A program made the translations under genes and the position numbers. From Tridacna crocea (taxonomy: Eukaryota; Mollusca; Bivalvia; Cardiida; Cardiidae), in NCBI GenBank assembly GCA_943736015.1, contig OX031065.1, positions 43,820,992 to 43,884,991 of the forward strand: DNA of 64,000 bases. The letters are read 5' to 3'. Positions 1-10,183 of this stretch are shown here, piece by piece. The notes under the pieces are model-generated. The model made no database searches, had not been told where the DNA came from, and saw only the letters and a list, made by a program, of their open reading frames with translations. Each line of letters begins with the position of its first letter. The first letter of the stretch is position 1.

Positions 1-120
1 AAAAATTGTGTCATGAGGTAGAATGGTTCTTTGATACGCTCAAAATTACCGAGAGCATTAAGCGTCAAGCTAGGCTGACATGACTTTATACCTTCACAGT
101 TCATCTGGCTTTGTTGAACG

Positions 121-263
121 CTTTACCACACAATCCCAACTTTTAACGGCCCTTATAAAAAAAATTTAATAAATATTACGGGAAAAGGAACTAGCATTTT
201 CTCCTTTTCTTACAATGTTTTCAAAAGGCTTCTTTATCAGGGTTGTTTGTGTGGTAAAAGAGT
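121..263 (+). repeat. TP-A element, degraded
   Basis: The left end reads CTTTACCACACAATCCC and the right end GTGTGGTAAAAGAG followed by TTAA. The left palindrome arm is mostly lost while the right arm (CTAGCATTTTCTCC) survives, so this is an old copy. Confidence 0.6.
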
Positions 264-267
264 TAAC

Positions 268-335
268 TATTTGACCCAAAAATCGTCTGCAGCTTTAAAT
301 TTGATCAAGCAAAGAGTTTGTTGTCTGGTGAAGAG
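268..335 (+). repeat. TP right-end fragment
   Basis: This fragment keeps the right-hand third of a TP copy (GTCTGCAGCTTTAAAT to GTCTGGTGAAGAG, then TTAA). It lies between two other copies and shares a TTAA with the next one. Confidence 0.5.
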
Positions 336-339
336 TTAA

Positions 340-559
340 CCCTTTTCCAAACAAGCCCTGGTTTTTATGTGTCTGCAGTAGAAGTCTTTTGAAAACACAG
401 TGGGAAAAGGAGAAATTGCTCGTAACGAGCAATTTCTCCTTTTCCCACAGTCTTTTCTACCCTTTTTGAGAACTTTTTGCCATTTTCTCAAAATCTAAAA
501 TTGTTGTCTGCAAACTCTTTTAGCTTGGAAGAGTCCAAAATTTGTCATTTGGGAAAGGG
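340..559 (+). repeat. TP-B element, full length
   Basis: This is a complete 220-bp copy flanked by TTAA at 336-339 and 560-563. It begins CCCTTTTCCAAACAAGCCC and ends GTCATTTGGGAAAGGG. The core arms are GAGAAATTGCTCGT and ACGAGCAATTTCTC around one A, which defines subfamily B. The short reading frame starting inside it is not considered coding. Confidence 0.88.
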
Positions 560-805
560 TTAAATACCAAAACAATCAATTTTCAAAAATGGCTTAAAAA
601 TTGTATGATGCACCTCACAAATGTAAGAGTATATCAAACTAAAGTGAATTGTGAGATTCCATTTAGATATGCAAGAATTTGTATCAGACTTACAAAATGG
701 ATGTTTTTGACATATTCAGTAGACACTCACCTGAAAAGAGAAAAGAGAACAATATGAAGATTAACCTACTAAAAACATAATTGAAAACATTGTGGAAGTA
801 GGAGA

Positions 806-862
806 ATGACGGACGATGGACACAGATTCTTAAAGCTCCCCTTGAGCATATTGTGCTCAGGT
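806..862 (+). repeat. Rolling-circle-like element, 3' end only
   Basis: GACGGACGATGGACAC followed by CTCCCCTTGAGCATATTG and GTGCTCAGGTGAGCT matches the 3' ends of the arrays at 7166, 8627 and 19980. Only the terminal hairpin remains. Confidence 0.6.
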
Positions 863-864
863 GA

Positions 865-1010
865 GCTTAAAACTGGTAGAAAACATTGCAGGAAAAGGAG
901 AAAATGCTGGTTACAGCATTTTCTCCTTGTCCCACAATGTTTTCAAAAGTCTTCTTTCTCAGGGCTGGTAAAATATTTATATCAATGTATGGTAAAGGCT
1001 CAGCCATTAC
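865..1010 (-). repeat. TP-A element, truncated
   Basis: The palindrome (GGAGAAAATGCTGGTTACAG...) and the part beyond it (TTTTCAAAAGTCTTCTTTCTCAGGG) are present. The other half is missing. The T in the palindrome centre places it on the minus strand. Confidence 0.6.
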
Positions 1011-1127
1011 AAAGTCTCTTTGCAGAAACCCCTTTATTTTCCTGGTGCAATGAATGCACTAAATGACATTTCACAGATTCATAAAGTACTCATTAAAGTC
1101 TTGTAAAGAGTTTCTGACGTCCTTTAA

Positions 1128-1355
1128 CGGGGCATTACCACACAACCCCTACTTTTTACGACCCTGAAAAAGAAGCCTTTAGAAAACACTGTGGGAAAAG
1201 GAGAAAATGCTGGTAACCAGCATTTTCTCCTTTTCCCACAATGTTTTCTATATGTCACACAACAAATTTCAAATTTTCAGTCACTTTTATTTTGTGCTCT
1301 GCAAATGCTTTAGATATGAAAAAGCTTAGAATATTGTCGTTTGGTAATGATCAAG
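1128..1355 (+). repeat. TP-A element, full length
   Basis: TTAA lies at 1124-1127 and 1356-1359. The palindrome is intact from GTGGGAAAAGG to CCTTTTCCCAC. The terminal CCC has decayed to CGG on the left. Confidence 0.8.
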
Positions 1356-1501
1356 TTAAAAGAAAAACATTAAGAAACATTTAATCCATGGGAAAATGTT
1401 TACTGAAAAATATTTTTCTGAACAGGATACTTGAAAATGTCAGCACTGTTTTTACTTTCTGTGATAAAAGTTCGCATAGCATGCTAATTTGGAGGCGTTT
1501 A

Positions 1502-1714
1502 CCCATTACCACATAATTCCCACTTTTAACGATCCTGAGAAAGATGTCTTCTGAAAACACAGTAGCAAAAGGAGAAAATGCTGGTAAGTGGCATTTTCTC
1601 CTTTTCTCACAATGTTCCTTCCCAAAACAAGTTTCAAATTTTCAGTCACTTTTTATTTTGTTGTCTACAACTGCTTTCAAATTGGGCCAATCTAAAATGT
1701 CCTTCAGTAAAGAG
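1502..1714 (+). repeat. TP-A element
   Basis: It begins CCCATTACCACATAATTCCC after TTTA and ends CAGTAAAGAG before TTAA at 1715-1718. The palindrome centre has diverged to GGTAAGTGGC, weakening the hairpin. Confidence 0.75.
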
Positions 1715-2004
1715 TTAACTTATTTCTTCCTGAAACTTACTTACACCAGGCTTCATGTGAAATGCATTTTTTTGACATGATATTTAGATCTTATTTATTT
1801 TTTAACATAATATTTAGATCTTGCGTAATTTTTCACCATGCTATTTGGGTCATAAATTTTTTATTGTCTATAATAATAAGGTCTTATACAAAAGAGAAGA
1901 AAATGCACTTTTGCATGCCGCAATATTTTCATCCAAAATCTGTGGCTAAATAAAAACATCGTTATGATTTAACTTGTGATTGAAAGACAACAACAAATTC
2001 TTAG

Positions 2005-2234
2005 ACGCATCAGAATAGGAGAAAATGCCGGCTACCAGTATTACCCATTTTCCCTTCATGTTTTCAAAAGGGTTCTATCTCTCGGTCGTTAAAAAAGGGG
2101 GTTGTGTAGTCAAAATTTCACTCTTTCCCAAATTGACAAAATTTTAAACCTGTCCAAATTGAATGCATTTACAGACCAAAATTTATACATGGCTCAAAAG
2201 ATTGAATTGTTTTACTGAAGACTTGAAAATACTG
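2005..2234 (-). repeat. Degraded TP-A pieces
   Basis: Two partial pieces lie side by side. 2005-2125 keeps a diverged palindrome and a right half ending GGGGGTTGTGTAGT. From 2126, CTCTTTCCCAAATTGACAAA starts another minus-strand copy. The hAT-like MITE that follows interrupts the second piece. Confidence 0.45.
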
Positions 2235-2650
2235 CATCTTCGCAAGTCAATTTTAGGCTGACGATTCACCATGTTACTCTACCATTGGCGGATCAAGCTT
2301 GATTTTAACATTCCCCGATATGCTTTTTCATTTGATGCAGCCAGCTCTAACTGCAACGAATGAAATGGCTCGTAGCATTTCATCTTTGATAAAAATAGAA
2401 TAAGGTCAAGACCTTTTGATTGGAAGACAAACATGGAAACCAAAATGGATGTCTGCTTATCGCTTCATGTTGAATAATTGTATTCGTAAGCGGTTTGTAA
2501 AATGATATTTCATTGGCTTTCGGAAATATATTGTAAAGGGGGTTAATAACCAGCATCCAATAGAGGGCGCATTGCAGGAATCTCAAAATCGGGCTCAATC
2601 AGCCAAGGTAAGATCCACTTAGTAATCATAACCTTGGCTTGCAAAGATAA
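2235..2650 (-). mobile_element. hAT-like MITE, copy 1
   Basis: The termini are CATCTTCGCAAG on the left and CCTTGGCTTGCAAAGAT on the right, an inverted repeat. The element is flanked by the 8-bp duplication AAATACTG at 2227-2234 and 2651-2658. An 8-bp duplication is typical of hAT transposons (established knowledge). There is no transposase reading frame. It aligns with the copies at 15131, 20683 and 57263. Confidence 0.8.
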
Positions 2651-2727
2651 AAATACTGTAGATATGTCTTCCCTTCACCTTGAGTATGTAAAACTCAAGA
2701 AGGAGCAGTAAAGGGTTAATTAATTAA

Positions 2728-2948
2728 CCCTTTACCAAACAACATAATTTAAGACTAGTCCAAACACACAGCATTTGCAGATGGCAAAATTAATGTGACT
2801 CGAAAATTGAAATTTATTTTTGGAGGAGAAGAAAACATTATGGGAAAAGTAGAAAATGCTGGTTACCAGCATTTTCTCCTTTTCCCATAAGGTTTTCAGA
2901 AGGCTTCTTTCTCTGAATCGTTAAAACCAGGGATTGTTTGGCAAAGGG
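2728..2948 (-). repeat. TP-A element, full length
   Basis: A 221-bp copy with TTAA at 2724-2727 and 2949-2952, starting CCCTTTACCAAACAAC and ending GTTTGGCAAAGGG. The centre is GGTTACC. A second TTAA directly precedes the left one. Confidence 0.88.
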
Positions 2949-2963
2949 TTAATCTATCATTAA

Positions 2964-3390
2964 CCCATAACCACACAATCCCTACTTTTAACGACCCTGA
3001 GAAAGAAGCCTTTAGAAAACATCGTGGGGAAAGGAGAAAATGCTGGTGACCAGCATTTTCTCCTTTTCCCACTATGTTTTCTACTCTTCACAAAACAAAT
3101 TTCAAATTTTGAGTCACTTTTATTCTGTCGTCTGCAAATGCTTTTGATTTGGACCAGCCTAAAATATTGTCGTTACCACACGACAATATTTTAGACTGGT
3201 CCAAATTGAAAGCATTTGCAGACGACAAAATAAATGTGACTGAAAATTTGAAATTTGTTTCCTGCAAGGTAGAAAATATTGTGGGAAAAGGAGAAAATGC
3301 TGGTTACCAGCATTTTCTCCTTTTCCCACAATGTTTTCTAAAGGCTTCTTTCTCAGGGGTGTCAAAAGTTACAGATTGTGTGGTAATGGG
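2964..3390. repeat. Fused inverted dimer of two TP-A elements
   Basis: TTAA flanks the pair at 2960-2963 and 3391-3394. 2964-3176 is a plus-strand copy and 3177-3390 a minus-strand copy. They join at ATTGTCGTTACCACACGACAA, where both inner CCC/GGG ends and the inner TTAA are missing. Each half still carries its own complete palindrome, so the whole is a large inverted repeat containing two smaller ones. Confidence 0.8.
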
Positions 3391-3394
3391 TTAA

Positions 3395-3944
3395 TCTGTA
3401 TATGAACCATGCACTGACAAACCAGGGGCTCTAAGATGCATTATACGAAACCAGCAATTACATCATCACGGATCAATAAAATTCATTCTAACAACCAATG
3501 GAATCATGACATAGAATGATCCTTGAACATACAGTAAAACTACCATTCCTGAAAAATTTCGGCCCAGGCCAGCTTGGGTGCAATGCACAGGATGACCTTG
3601 GTCTATTCTTTTCGCAGATGCACTGAGCCGCCTTTTCACAGAGCAAGGCTTATATATATATAATAGACAAAACTAGAAAAGTTCATGGAAAAATTTGGTA
3701 ATAATGCAGTAAATAAGCATTTCCATTTGTTTTGTCACAATATTCTCAAGACTCCCTGCTTCCAAATTAAGATATTTCATGCCCACACATTTTGTTCTTT
3801 TATTTCTCATAATGTGTCTGATCTGGAGTGGTCCAAACTTGCGTCATTTGACACTTAATTTAACTAATTCTATAGCCTTATACCCATGCCTTGAGAGGAT
3901 GACATTTGTCTCCTCGACCCTTCACTGGATGATCTTGGTTTTTA
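3395..3944. other. No gene seen; old repeat remnants
   Basis: The stretch holds a short (TA)n run near 3653 and sequence resembling other diffuse copies near 15600, 21400 and 35300 (GCAGATGCACTGAG and similar). A 140-residue open frame starting in it at 3779 runs into degraded TP copies and is judged to be chance. Confidence 0.4.
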
Positions 3945-4110
3945 TTGACCCGAACAAAAGAAGGCTTTTGAAAACATTTTGGGATAAGAAGATACTGGTA
4001 ACCAGCATTTTCTCCTTTTTCCACAATGTTTTCAATGTTGGTATAGAGTTAACCCCAGACCACACAATCCTGAATTTTAATGACCTTGCAGATGAAGGCT
4101 TTCAGAGACA
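3945..4110 (+). repeat. Degraded TP-A copies
   Basis: AAGGCTTTTGAAAACATT, then CTGGTAACCAGCATTTTC and a right arm, is one piece. It is followed by TTAACCCCAGACCACACAAT, which opens a second copy that stops near 4110 at the border of the next repeat. Confidence 0.55.
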
Positions 4111-4119
4111 TATTTTAGC

Positions 4120-4889
4120 TTTTAAAGGTGGGTATTTAGAATTTTCACCTCTCACCAAATTAAAAAATATATATATCACTGAAATTTATATGAAAAAATA
4201 AATACAAATCAAATTAATTAAGAATCATAAAATTTCCAAAATAAAATTTTTTGATGGTATTCCCTTAAAAAGCTACGTAGCCTCTTAACCCATTACCACA
4301 CAATCCCTACTTTTGACGCCCCTGAGAAGGAAGCCTTTTGAAAACACTATGGGAAAAGGAGAAAATGCTGGTAACCAGCATTTTCTCCTTTTCCCACAGT
4401 GTTTTCTACTCTTCCCAGAACAAATTTCAATTTTCCAGTCACCTTTATTTTGTCGTCTGCAAATGCTTTCAATTTGGACCAGTCTAAAATTTCCTTGTGT
4501 GGTAATGGGTTAAGGTATTTTTAGATTTCACGCCAAAAATCAAAAGAAGCATTGTGGAAATGTAAAGTGACTGGCACGTGACTAATGACGCTTAATATCC
4601 ATAACATAACAAACATGTAATTATTTTCCATAACTTCTTCTTCGGTCACTATGTTTGAAGCGTCATTTGTGTATTTACGGTATGTGAATGAGCAAGTTGC
4701 TCATCTAAAAGTAGACCATGGTTCCCCAGTGTCGTCCCCAGGACCGTAGTAAATCTATAATTTCTCTTCTTGTCAGATGGTTTTCAACTCCTGGGGTTTT
4801 ATGAATGCAAATTAAAAGGCCTTGGGAGTATAAGGATGAGTTTTTTGTATTTTTGTAAAAATTTCGTCCCAAAATCTGAAGGGCCACCT
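4120..4889 (+). mobile_element. AAGGTGG-ended DNA element, copy 1
   Basis: It starts TTTTAAAGGTGGGTATTTAG and ends GGGCCACCTTTAA, giving an inverted repeat around TTAAAGGTGG. It aligns along its length with the reverse complement of 13720-14252. Without the TP insertion it would be about 545 bp. No transposase frame is visible and the superfamily is not recognised. Confidence 0.65.
4289..4509 (+). repeat. TP-A element inserted in a dated target
   Basis: A 221-bp copy with CCCATTACCACACAATCCC at the left, GTGTGGTAATGGG at the right, TTAA at 4285-4288 and 4510-4513, and a perfect palindrome. It sits inside the AAGGTGG element. The matching empty position in the second copy is 14088-14097. Confidence 0.95.
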
Positions 4890-4969
4890 TTAAGTAAAAC
4901 TGAATCTGTCGTCTGCAAATACTTTTATTTTGGACAAGTCCAAAGTTTTGTCCTTTGATATAGAGTTAA
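4890..4969 (+). repeat. TP right-end fragment
   Basis: GTCGTCTGCAAATACTTTTA to GTCCTTTGATATAGAG and TTAA is the right third of a TP copy, abutting the end of the AAGGTGG element. Confidence 0.6.
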
Positions 4970-5223
4970 TAGAATCTAATGGCAAAATTCAGGACTGGTC
5001 CCTGTTTGAAGAACGTACAAACAACAAATCAAAGTGGACTACGGTGAAAGGAATCTTTTTTTTATTAACCCTTAGAGTGCCAATAAACCATATCATACGA
5101 TTTCATCCCAGAAATACAACCTAGATAATAATATTTCATGGTTGCCGTTGTCTGTAGTGTTGCAGAAATTTGAACAGTGTAGATCAAAGATCAGACTCCA
5201 TATTTTTTGCAGCTTGATTTTAA

Positions 5224-5400
5224 CCCTTTTCCGAACAACATATTTTGGACTCTTCCAAACCAAGAGTTTGCAGACGACAATAGTAGATTTGGAGAAAATG
5301 GCAGGAAGTTCTCAAAAAAGGTAGAAAACACTGTGGGAAAAGGAGAAATTGCTTGATGCGAGCAATTTCTCCTTTTCCCACAGTGTTTTAAAAAGAAAGG
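5224..5400 (-). repeat. TP-B element, 3' truncated
   Basis: The left end CCCTTTTCCGAACAAC follows TTAA at 5220-5223. The palindrome arm reads GAGAAATTGCT on one side and AGCAATTTCTC on the other, with a diverged centre (TGATGCG). The copy breaks off shortly after the palindrome. Confidence 0.75.
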
Positions 5401-5446
5401 ATCAATATCCACTGCCCATAATTGCAACTACAGTTGTATGAAAAAA

Positions 5447-7166
5447 AACAAGAGGGCCAAGATGGCCCTGGATCGCTCACCTGAATTTTTGAGATGACCA
5501 TAGTCTATTTTTTTTTTTTTTTTGAGGTATTGAAACATTGGAACCAATTTTATAATTTTGCCAAGCAATTTTCAAACAAGAGGGCCAAGATGGCCCTGGA
5601 TGGCTCACCTGAATTTTTGAGATGACCATAGTCTATTTTTTTTTTGAGGTATTGAAACATTGGAACCAAATTTATAATTTTGCCAAGCAATTTTCAAACG
5701 GTCACCTGTAAAAGTCATTTCGAAATCTGACCATCAGTTTCAAAAAGAAGAATTTTTAAGAATTCTTCATTTCTGTATAAGAGCAAGTAGCCCCCATCCA
5801 TGAGAGCCATCTTTCTTGATGGATCAAAATTTACGAACAAGTTTTGAAAAGGGTCACCCAAGGAACATCTCTCTGAAATAATTTCAGAATCTGACCAGGG
5901 GTTTCAGAGAAAGAGAATTTTAAAGAATTTCATCATGTCCATATAGTGCAAGTAGCCCCCATTCACAAGAGCCATGTTTCTTGATGGATCAAAATTATAT
6001 GTACAGCTTTTGGAAAGGGTCCCAAGGAACATCTCAGTCAGATTATTTTAAAATCTGACCACAGGTTTCAGAGAAGAAGAATTTTCAAGAATTTCTTCAT
6101 TTCCATATAGTGCAAGTAGCCCCCATTCACTAGAGCCATGTTTCTTGGCCAATCAAAATTTTGCAAACAATTTTAGAAAAGGGTCACTCAAGGAACATCT
6201 CTGTGAAATTATTTCAAAATCTATCCAGTCATTTTAGAGAAGAAGAATTTTCAAGAATTTCTTCATTTCTATATAGTGCAAGTAGCCCCCATTCACCAGA
6301 GCCATGTTTCTTGACCAATCAAAATTTCGCGAACAATTCTTGAAAAGGGTAACCCAAGGAACAAGTCTGTGAAATTATTTCAAAATCTAACCAGCGGTTT
6401 CTGAGAAGAAGAATTTTTAAGAATTTCTTCATTTCTGTATAGTGCAAGAAGCCCCCATTCACCAGAGCCATGTTTCTCGACAGATCAAAATTTCGCGAAC
6501 AATTTTTGAAAAAGGTCATCCAAGGAACATCTCTGTGAAATTATTTTAAAATCTGACCAGCGGTTACAGAGAAGAAGAATTTTTAAGAATTTCTTCATTT
6601 CTGTACAGTGCAAGAAGCCCCCATTCACCAGAGCCATGTTTCTTGACGGATCAAAATTTCGCGAACAATTTTTGAAAAGGGTCACCTAAGGAACATCTGT
6701 GTGAAATTATTTTAAAATCTGGCAAGTGGTTTCAGAGAAGAAGAATTTTTAAGAATTTCATCAATTCTGTATAGTGCAAGAAGCCTCCATTCACCAGAGC
6801 CATGTTTCTTGACGGATCAAAATTTCACGAACAGTTTTTGAAAAGGGTCACCCAAGGAACATCTGTGTGAAATTATTTTAAAATCTGGCCAGCGGTTTCA
6901 GAGAAGAAGATTTTTAAAGAATTTGCTAAAAAATTCCATTTCGTTGCCATGGCAACCAGAGTTTTTGACGGAATCAAATTCTGTGAACAATTTTTAAAGA
7001 GGACCTCCCAAGGAACATTCCAGCCAAGTTTGGTCCAAATCCCAGCGGTTTAGGAGGAGTTGATGTTTAAAGAATTGTTGACGACGCACGACGCACTGAC
7101 GCACGACGGACACCGGGTGATCCTAAAAGCTCCCCTTGAGCACATTGTGCTCAGGTGAGCTAAAAA
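5447..7166 (+). mobile_element. Rolling-circle-like tandem-repeat element, first array
   Basis: The 5' end is AACAAGAGGGCCAAGATGGC (hairpin GGGCCAAGATGGCCC) then GCTCACCTGAA. This 5' block of about 125 bp is present twice (5447 and 5574). Units of about 165 bp follow, each with GAGCCATGTTTCTTGA, spaced 164-167 bp (5806, 5971, 6135, 6300...). The 3' end has a GACGACGCACGACG run, CTCCCCTTGAGCACATTG and TGCTCAGGTGAGCT. Helitron/Helentron-derived elements with tandem units in bivalves look like this (established knowledge); the assignment here is inference. No protein is encoded. Confidence 0.7.
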
Positions 7167-8627
7167 GGTCACCTGTAAAAGTCATTTTGAAATCTGACCA
7201 TCAGTTTCAAAAAGAAGAATTTTTAAGAATTCTTCATTTCTGTATAAGAGCAAGTAGCCCCCATCCACGAGAGCCATGTTTCTTGATGGATCAAAATTTA
7301 CAAACAAGTTTTGAAAACGGTCACCCAAGGAACATCTCTCTGAAATTATTTCAAAATCTGAACAGGGGTTTCAGAGAAAGAGAATTTTAAAGAATTTCAT
7401 CATGTCTGTATAGTGCAAGTAGCCCCTATTCACAAGAGCCATGTTTCTTGACGGATCAAAATTATATGTACAGCTTTTGGAAAGGGTCACCCAAGGAACA
7501 TCTCAGTCAGATTATTTTAAAATATGACCACGGGTTTCAGAGAAGAAGAATTTTCAAGAATTTCTTCATTTCCATATAGTGCAAGTAGCCCCCATTCACT
7601 AGAGCCATGTTTCTTGGCCAATCAAAATTTCGCGAACAATTTTAGAAAAGGGTCACCCAAGGAACATCTCTGTGAAATTATTTCAAAATCTGTCCAGCCA
7701 TTTCAGAGAAGAAGAATTTCCAAGAATTTCTTCATTTCTGTATAGTGCAAGTAGCCCCCATTCACCAGAGCCATGTTTCTTGACCAATCAAAATTTCGCG
7801 AACAATTCTTGAAAAGGGTAACCCAAGGAACAAGTCTGTGAAATTATTTCAAAATCTAACCAGCTGTTTCAGAGAAGAAGAATTTTTAAGAATTTCTTCA
7901 TTTCTGTATAGTGCAAGAAGCCCCCATTCACCAGAGCCATGTTTCTTGGCCAATCAAAATTTCGCGAACAATTTTTTAAAAGGGTCACCCAAGGAACAAC
8001 TCTGTCAAATTATTTCAAAATCTGACCAGCGGTTTCAGAGAAGAAGATTTTTTAAGAATTTCTTCATTTCTGTATAGTGCAAGAAGCCCCCATTCACCAG
8101 AGCCACATTTTTTGACGGATCAAAATTTCGCGAACAGTTTTTGAAAAGGGTCACCCAAGGAACATACCTGTGAAATTATTTCAAAATCCGACCAGCGGTT
8201 TCAGAGGAGAAGATTTTTAAAGAATTCCTTCATTTCTGTATAGTGCAAGAAGCCCCCATTCACCAGAGCCACATTTTTTGAAGAATCAAAATTTCACGAA
8301 CTATTTTTGAAAAGGGTCACCCAAGGAAGATATCTGTGAAATTATTTCAAAATCGGACTAGCGGTTTCAGGAGAAGATTTTTGAAGAATTTGCTAAAAAA
8401 TTCCATTTGGTTGCCATGGCAACCAGAGTTTTTGATGGAATCAAATTCTGTGAACAATTTTTAAAGAGGACCTCCCAAGGAACATTCCTGCCAAGTTTGG
8501 TCCAAATCCGACCAGCGGTTTAGGAGGAGTTGATGTTTAAAGAATTGTTGACGACACACGACGCACGACGGACACCGGGTGATCCTAAAGCTCCCCTTGA
8601 GTACATTGTGCTCAGGTGAGCTAAAAA
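7167..8627 (+). mobile_element. Rolling-circle-like element, second array (tandem duplicate)
   Basis: It restarts at GGTCACCTGTAAAAGTCATT, the same point as position 5700, and runs through another set of about 165-bp units to a second complete 3' end (GAGTACATTGTGCTCAGGTG). The segment 5700-7166 is therefore duplicated in tandem without its 5' hairpin. Short open frames inside the units are not coding. Confidence 0.7.
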
Positions 8628-8665
8628 AACAATACAAATCATCAATGATTAAGAATAATATAATT
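8628..8665 (-). repeat. Fragment of the AAGGTGG element
   Basis: AACAATACAAATCATCAATG and ATTAAGAATAATA match the internal part of the elements at 4120 and 13720 (near 4201-4233). Only about 38 bp remain, wedged between two rolling-circle-like elements. Confidence 0.45.
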
Positions 8666-8667
8666 AC

Positions 8668-9764
8668 AAACAAGAGGACCATGATGGTCCTATATCACTC
8701 ACCTGAGTGAGTAAGCTGTAAAGTCAAACTTGTGACCCCTGGGCAGGGCCAGTTTTGACCCCAGGGGCATCCTAAGAAAAAACTTGGTAGAAGTCCACTA
8801 GGAGATGCTACTTACAAAATATCAAAGCTCTACACCTTCTGGTTTCAGAGAAGAAGATTTTTTAAGTTTTTCTTCTTTATTTCTGTTTCAAACTTGTGAC
8901 CCCTGGGGCAGGGCCAGTTTTGACCCCACGGACATCACATGAACAATCTCGGTAAAGGTCCACCAGAAAATGCTACATACCAAATATCAAAGCTCTGCAC
9001 CTTCTGGTTTCAGAGAAGAAGAATTTTAAAGTTTTCTTTCTCTGTTCTTATGTCTCAAACTTGTGATCCCCAGGGCAGGGCCAGTTTTGACCCCAGGGAC
9101 ATCACATGAACAATCTTGGTAGAGGTACACTAGGAGATGCTATATACAAATATCAAAGCTCTGCACCTTCTAGTTTCAGAGAAGAAGAATTTTAAAGTTT
9201 TCCTACTTTGTTCCTATGTATCAAACTTCTGACCCCCGGGACGGGGCCAGTTTTGTCCCCAGGGACATCATATGAACAAACTTGGTAGAAGTCCTCTAGG
9301 AGATACTACATACCAAATATCAAAGCTCTGCACCTTCTAGTTTCAGGGAAGAAGAATTTTAAAGTTTTCTTTCTTTGTTCCTATGTTTCAAACTTGTGAT
9401 CCCGGGGCGGGGCCAGTTTTGACCCCTGGGTCATGATTTGAACAAACTTGGTAGAGGTCCACTAGGAGACGCTACAAACCAAATTTCAAAGCTCTATGCC
9501 TTCTAGTTTCAGACAAGAAGATTTTCAAAGATTTTGCTATTTTTTTCCTTTTGGTTGTCATGGCAACCAGAGTTAGGGATGGAATTCAATCTCTTGAACA
9601 ACTTAGGTAGAGCTTCACCCAAGGAACATCCCTGCAAAGTTTTATCAAGATTGGCCCAGTGGTTTTGGAGGAGAAGATGTTTAAAGAAATTGTGGACAAC
9701 GGATGAATGACATTTGGCGATCACAAAAGCTCACCATGAGCACTTCTTGCTCAGGTGAGCTGAA
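8668..9764 (+). mobile_element. Rolling-circle-like tandem-repeat element (about 166-bp units)
   Basis: The 5' end is ACAAGAGGACCATGATGGTC then CACTCACCTGAG. Five units begin CAAACTTGTGACCCC at about 8725, 8888, 9056, 9221 and 9388. A different tail unit contains GTTGTCATGGCAACCAGAG. The 3' end is CTCACCATGAGCACTTCTTG then CTCAGGTGAGCT. A stray piece of the same unit recurs at 24880. Confidence 0.7.
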
Positions 9765-9981
9765 AATAGGCGCTTAAAATTTTAGGAGCGTAAAACCTTG
9801 TGATCGTATTGAAATGGATTTAATATTTCCTGACATAACAAGAAAATAGAGAAAAAATATGTTTTCTTTCCTCTCTCCATGCCTTGTAATTTCATCACAA
9901 TTTTCTCAGAAGTCACGCACAATAGATCAATTTTCTTTTTTCGATTCTTGACATCATTTGTGTCTGAGGTCACTGCATTAA

Positions 9982-10179
9982 CTCTTAACCACGCGACAAT
10001 TTTTTACGCAGATGAAAAATTAAGTGTGGCTCAAATGATGACATCTGTCTTGGACAAAGTAGAAAACTTTCTGGAAAAAGGAGAAAATGCTGATTACCAG
10101 CATTTCCTCCTTTTCCCACAATGTTTTCAAAAGCCTACTCTTCCAAGTTCATTAAAACTCAGGATTATGTGGAAAAGAG
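9982..10179 (-). repeat. TP-A element, diverged
   Basis: TTAA lies at 9978-9981 and 10180-10183. The left end is CTCTTAACCACGCGAC and the right end GATTATGTGGAAAAGAG. The palindrome core is GGAGAAAATGCTGATTACC with several mismatches. Confidence 0.75.
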
Positions 10180-10183
10180 TTAA

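Noticed and set aside
3779-4201. 140-codon open frame
   Set aside because: It reads through degraded TP copies and the AAGGTGG element, with no domain and no conserved counterpart among other copies.
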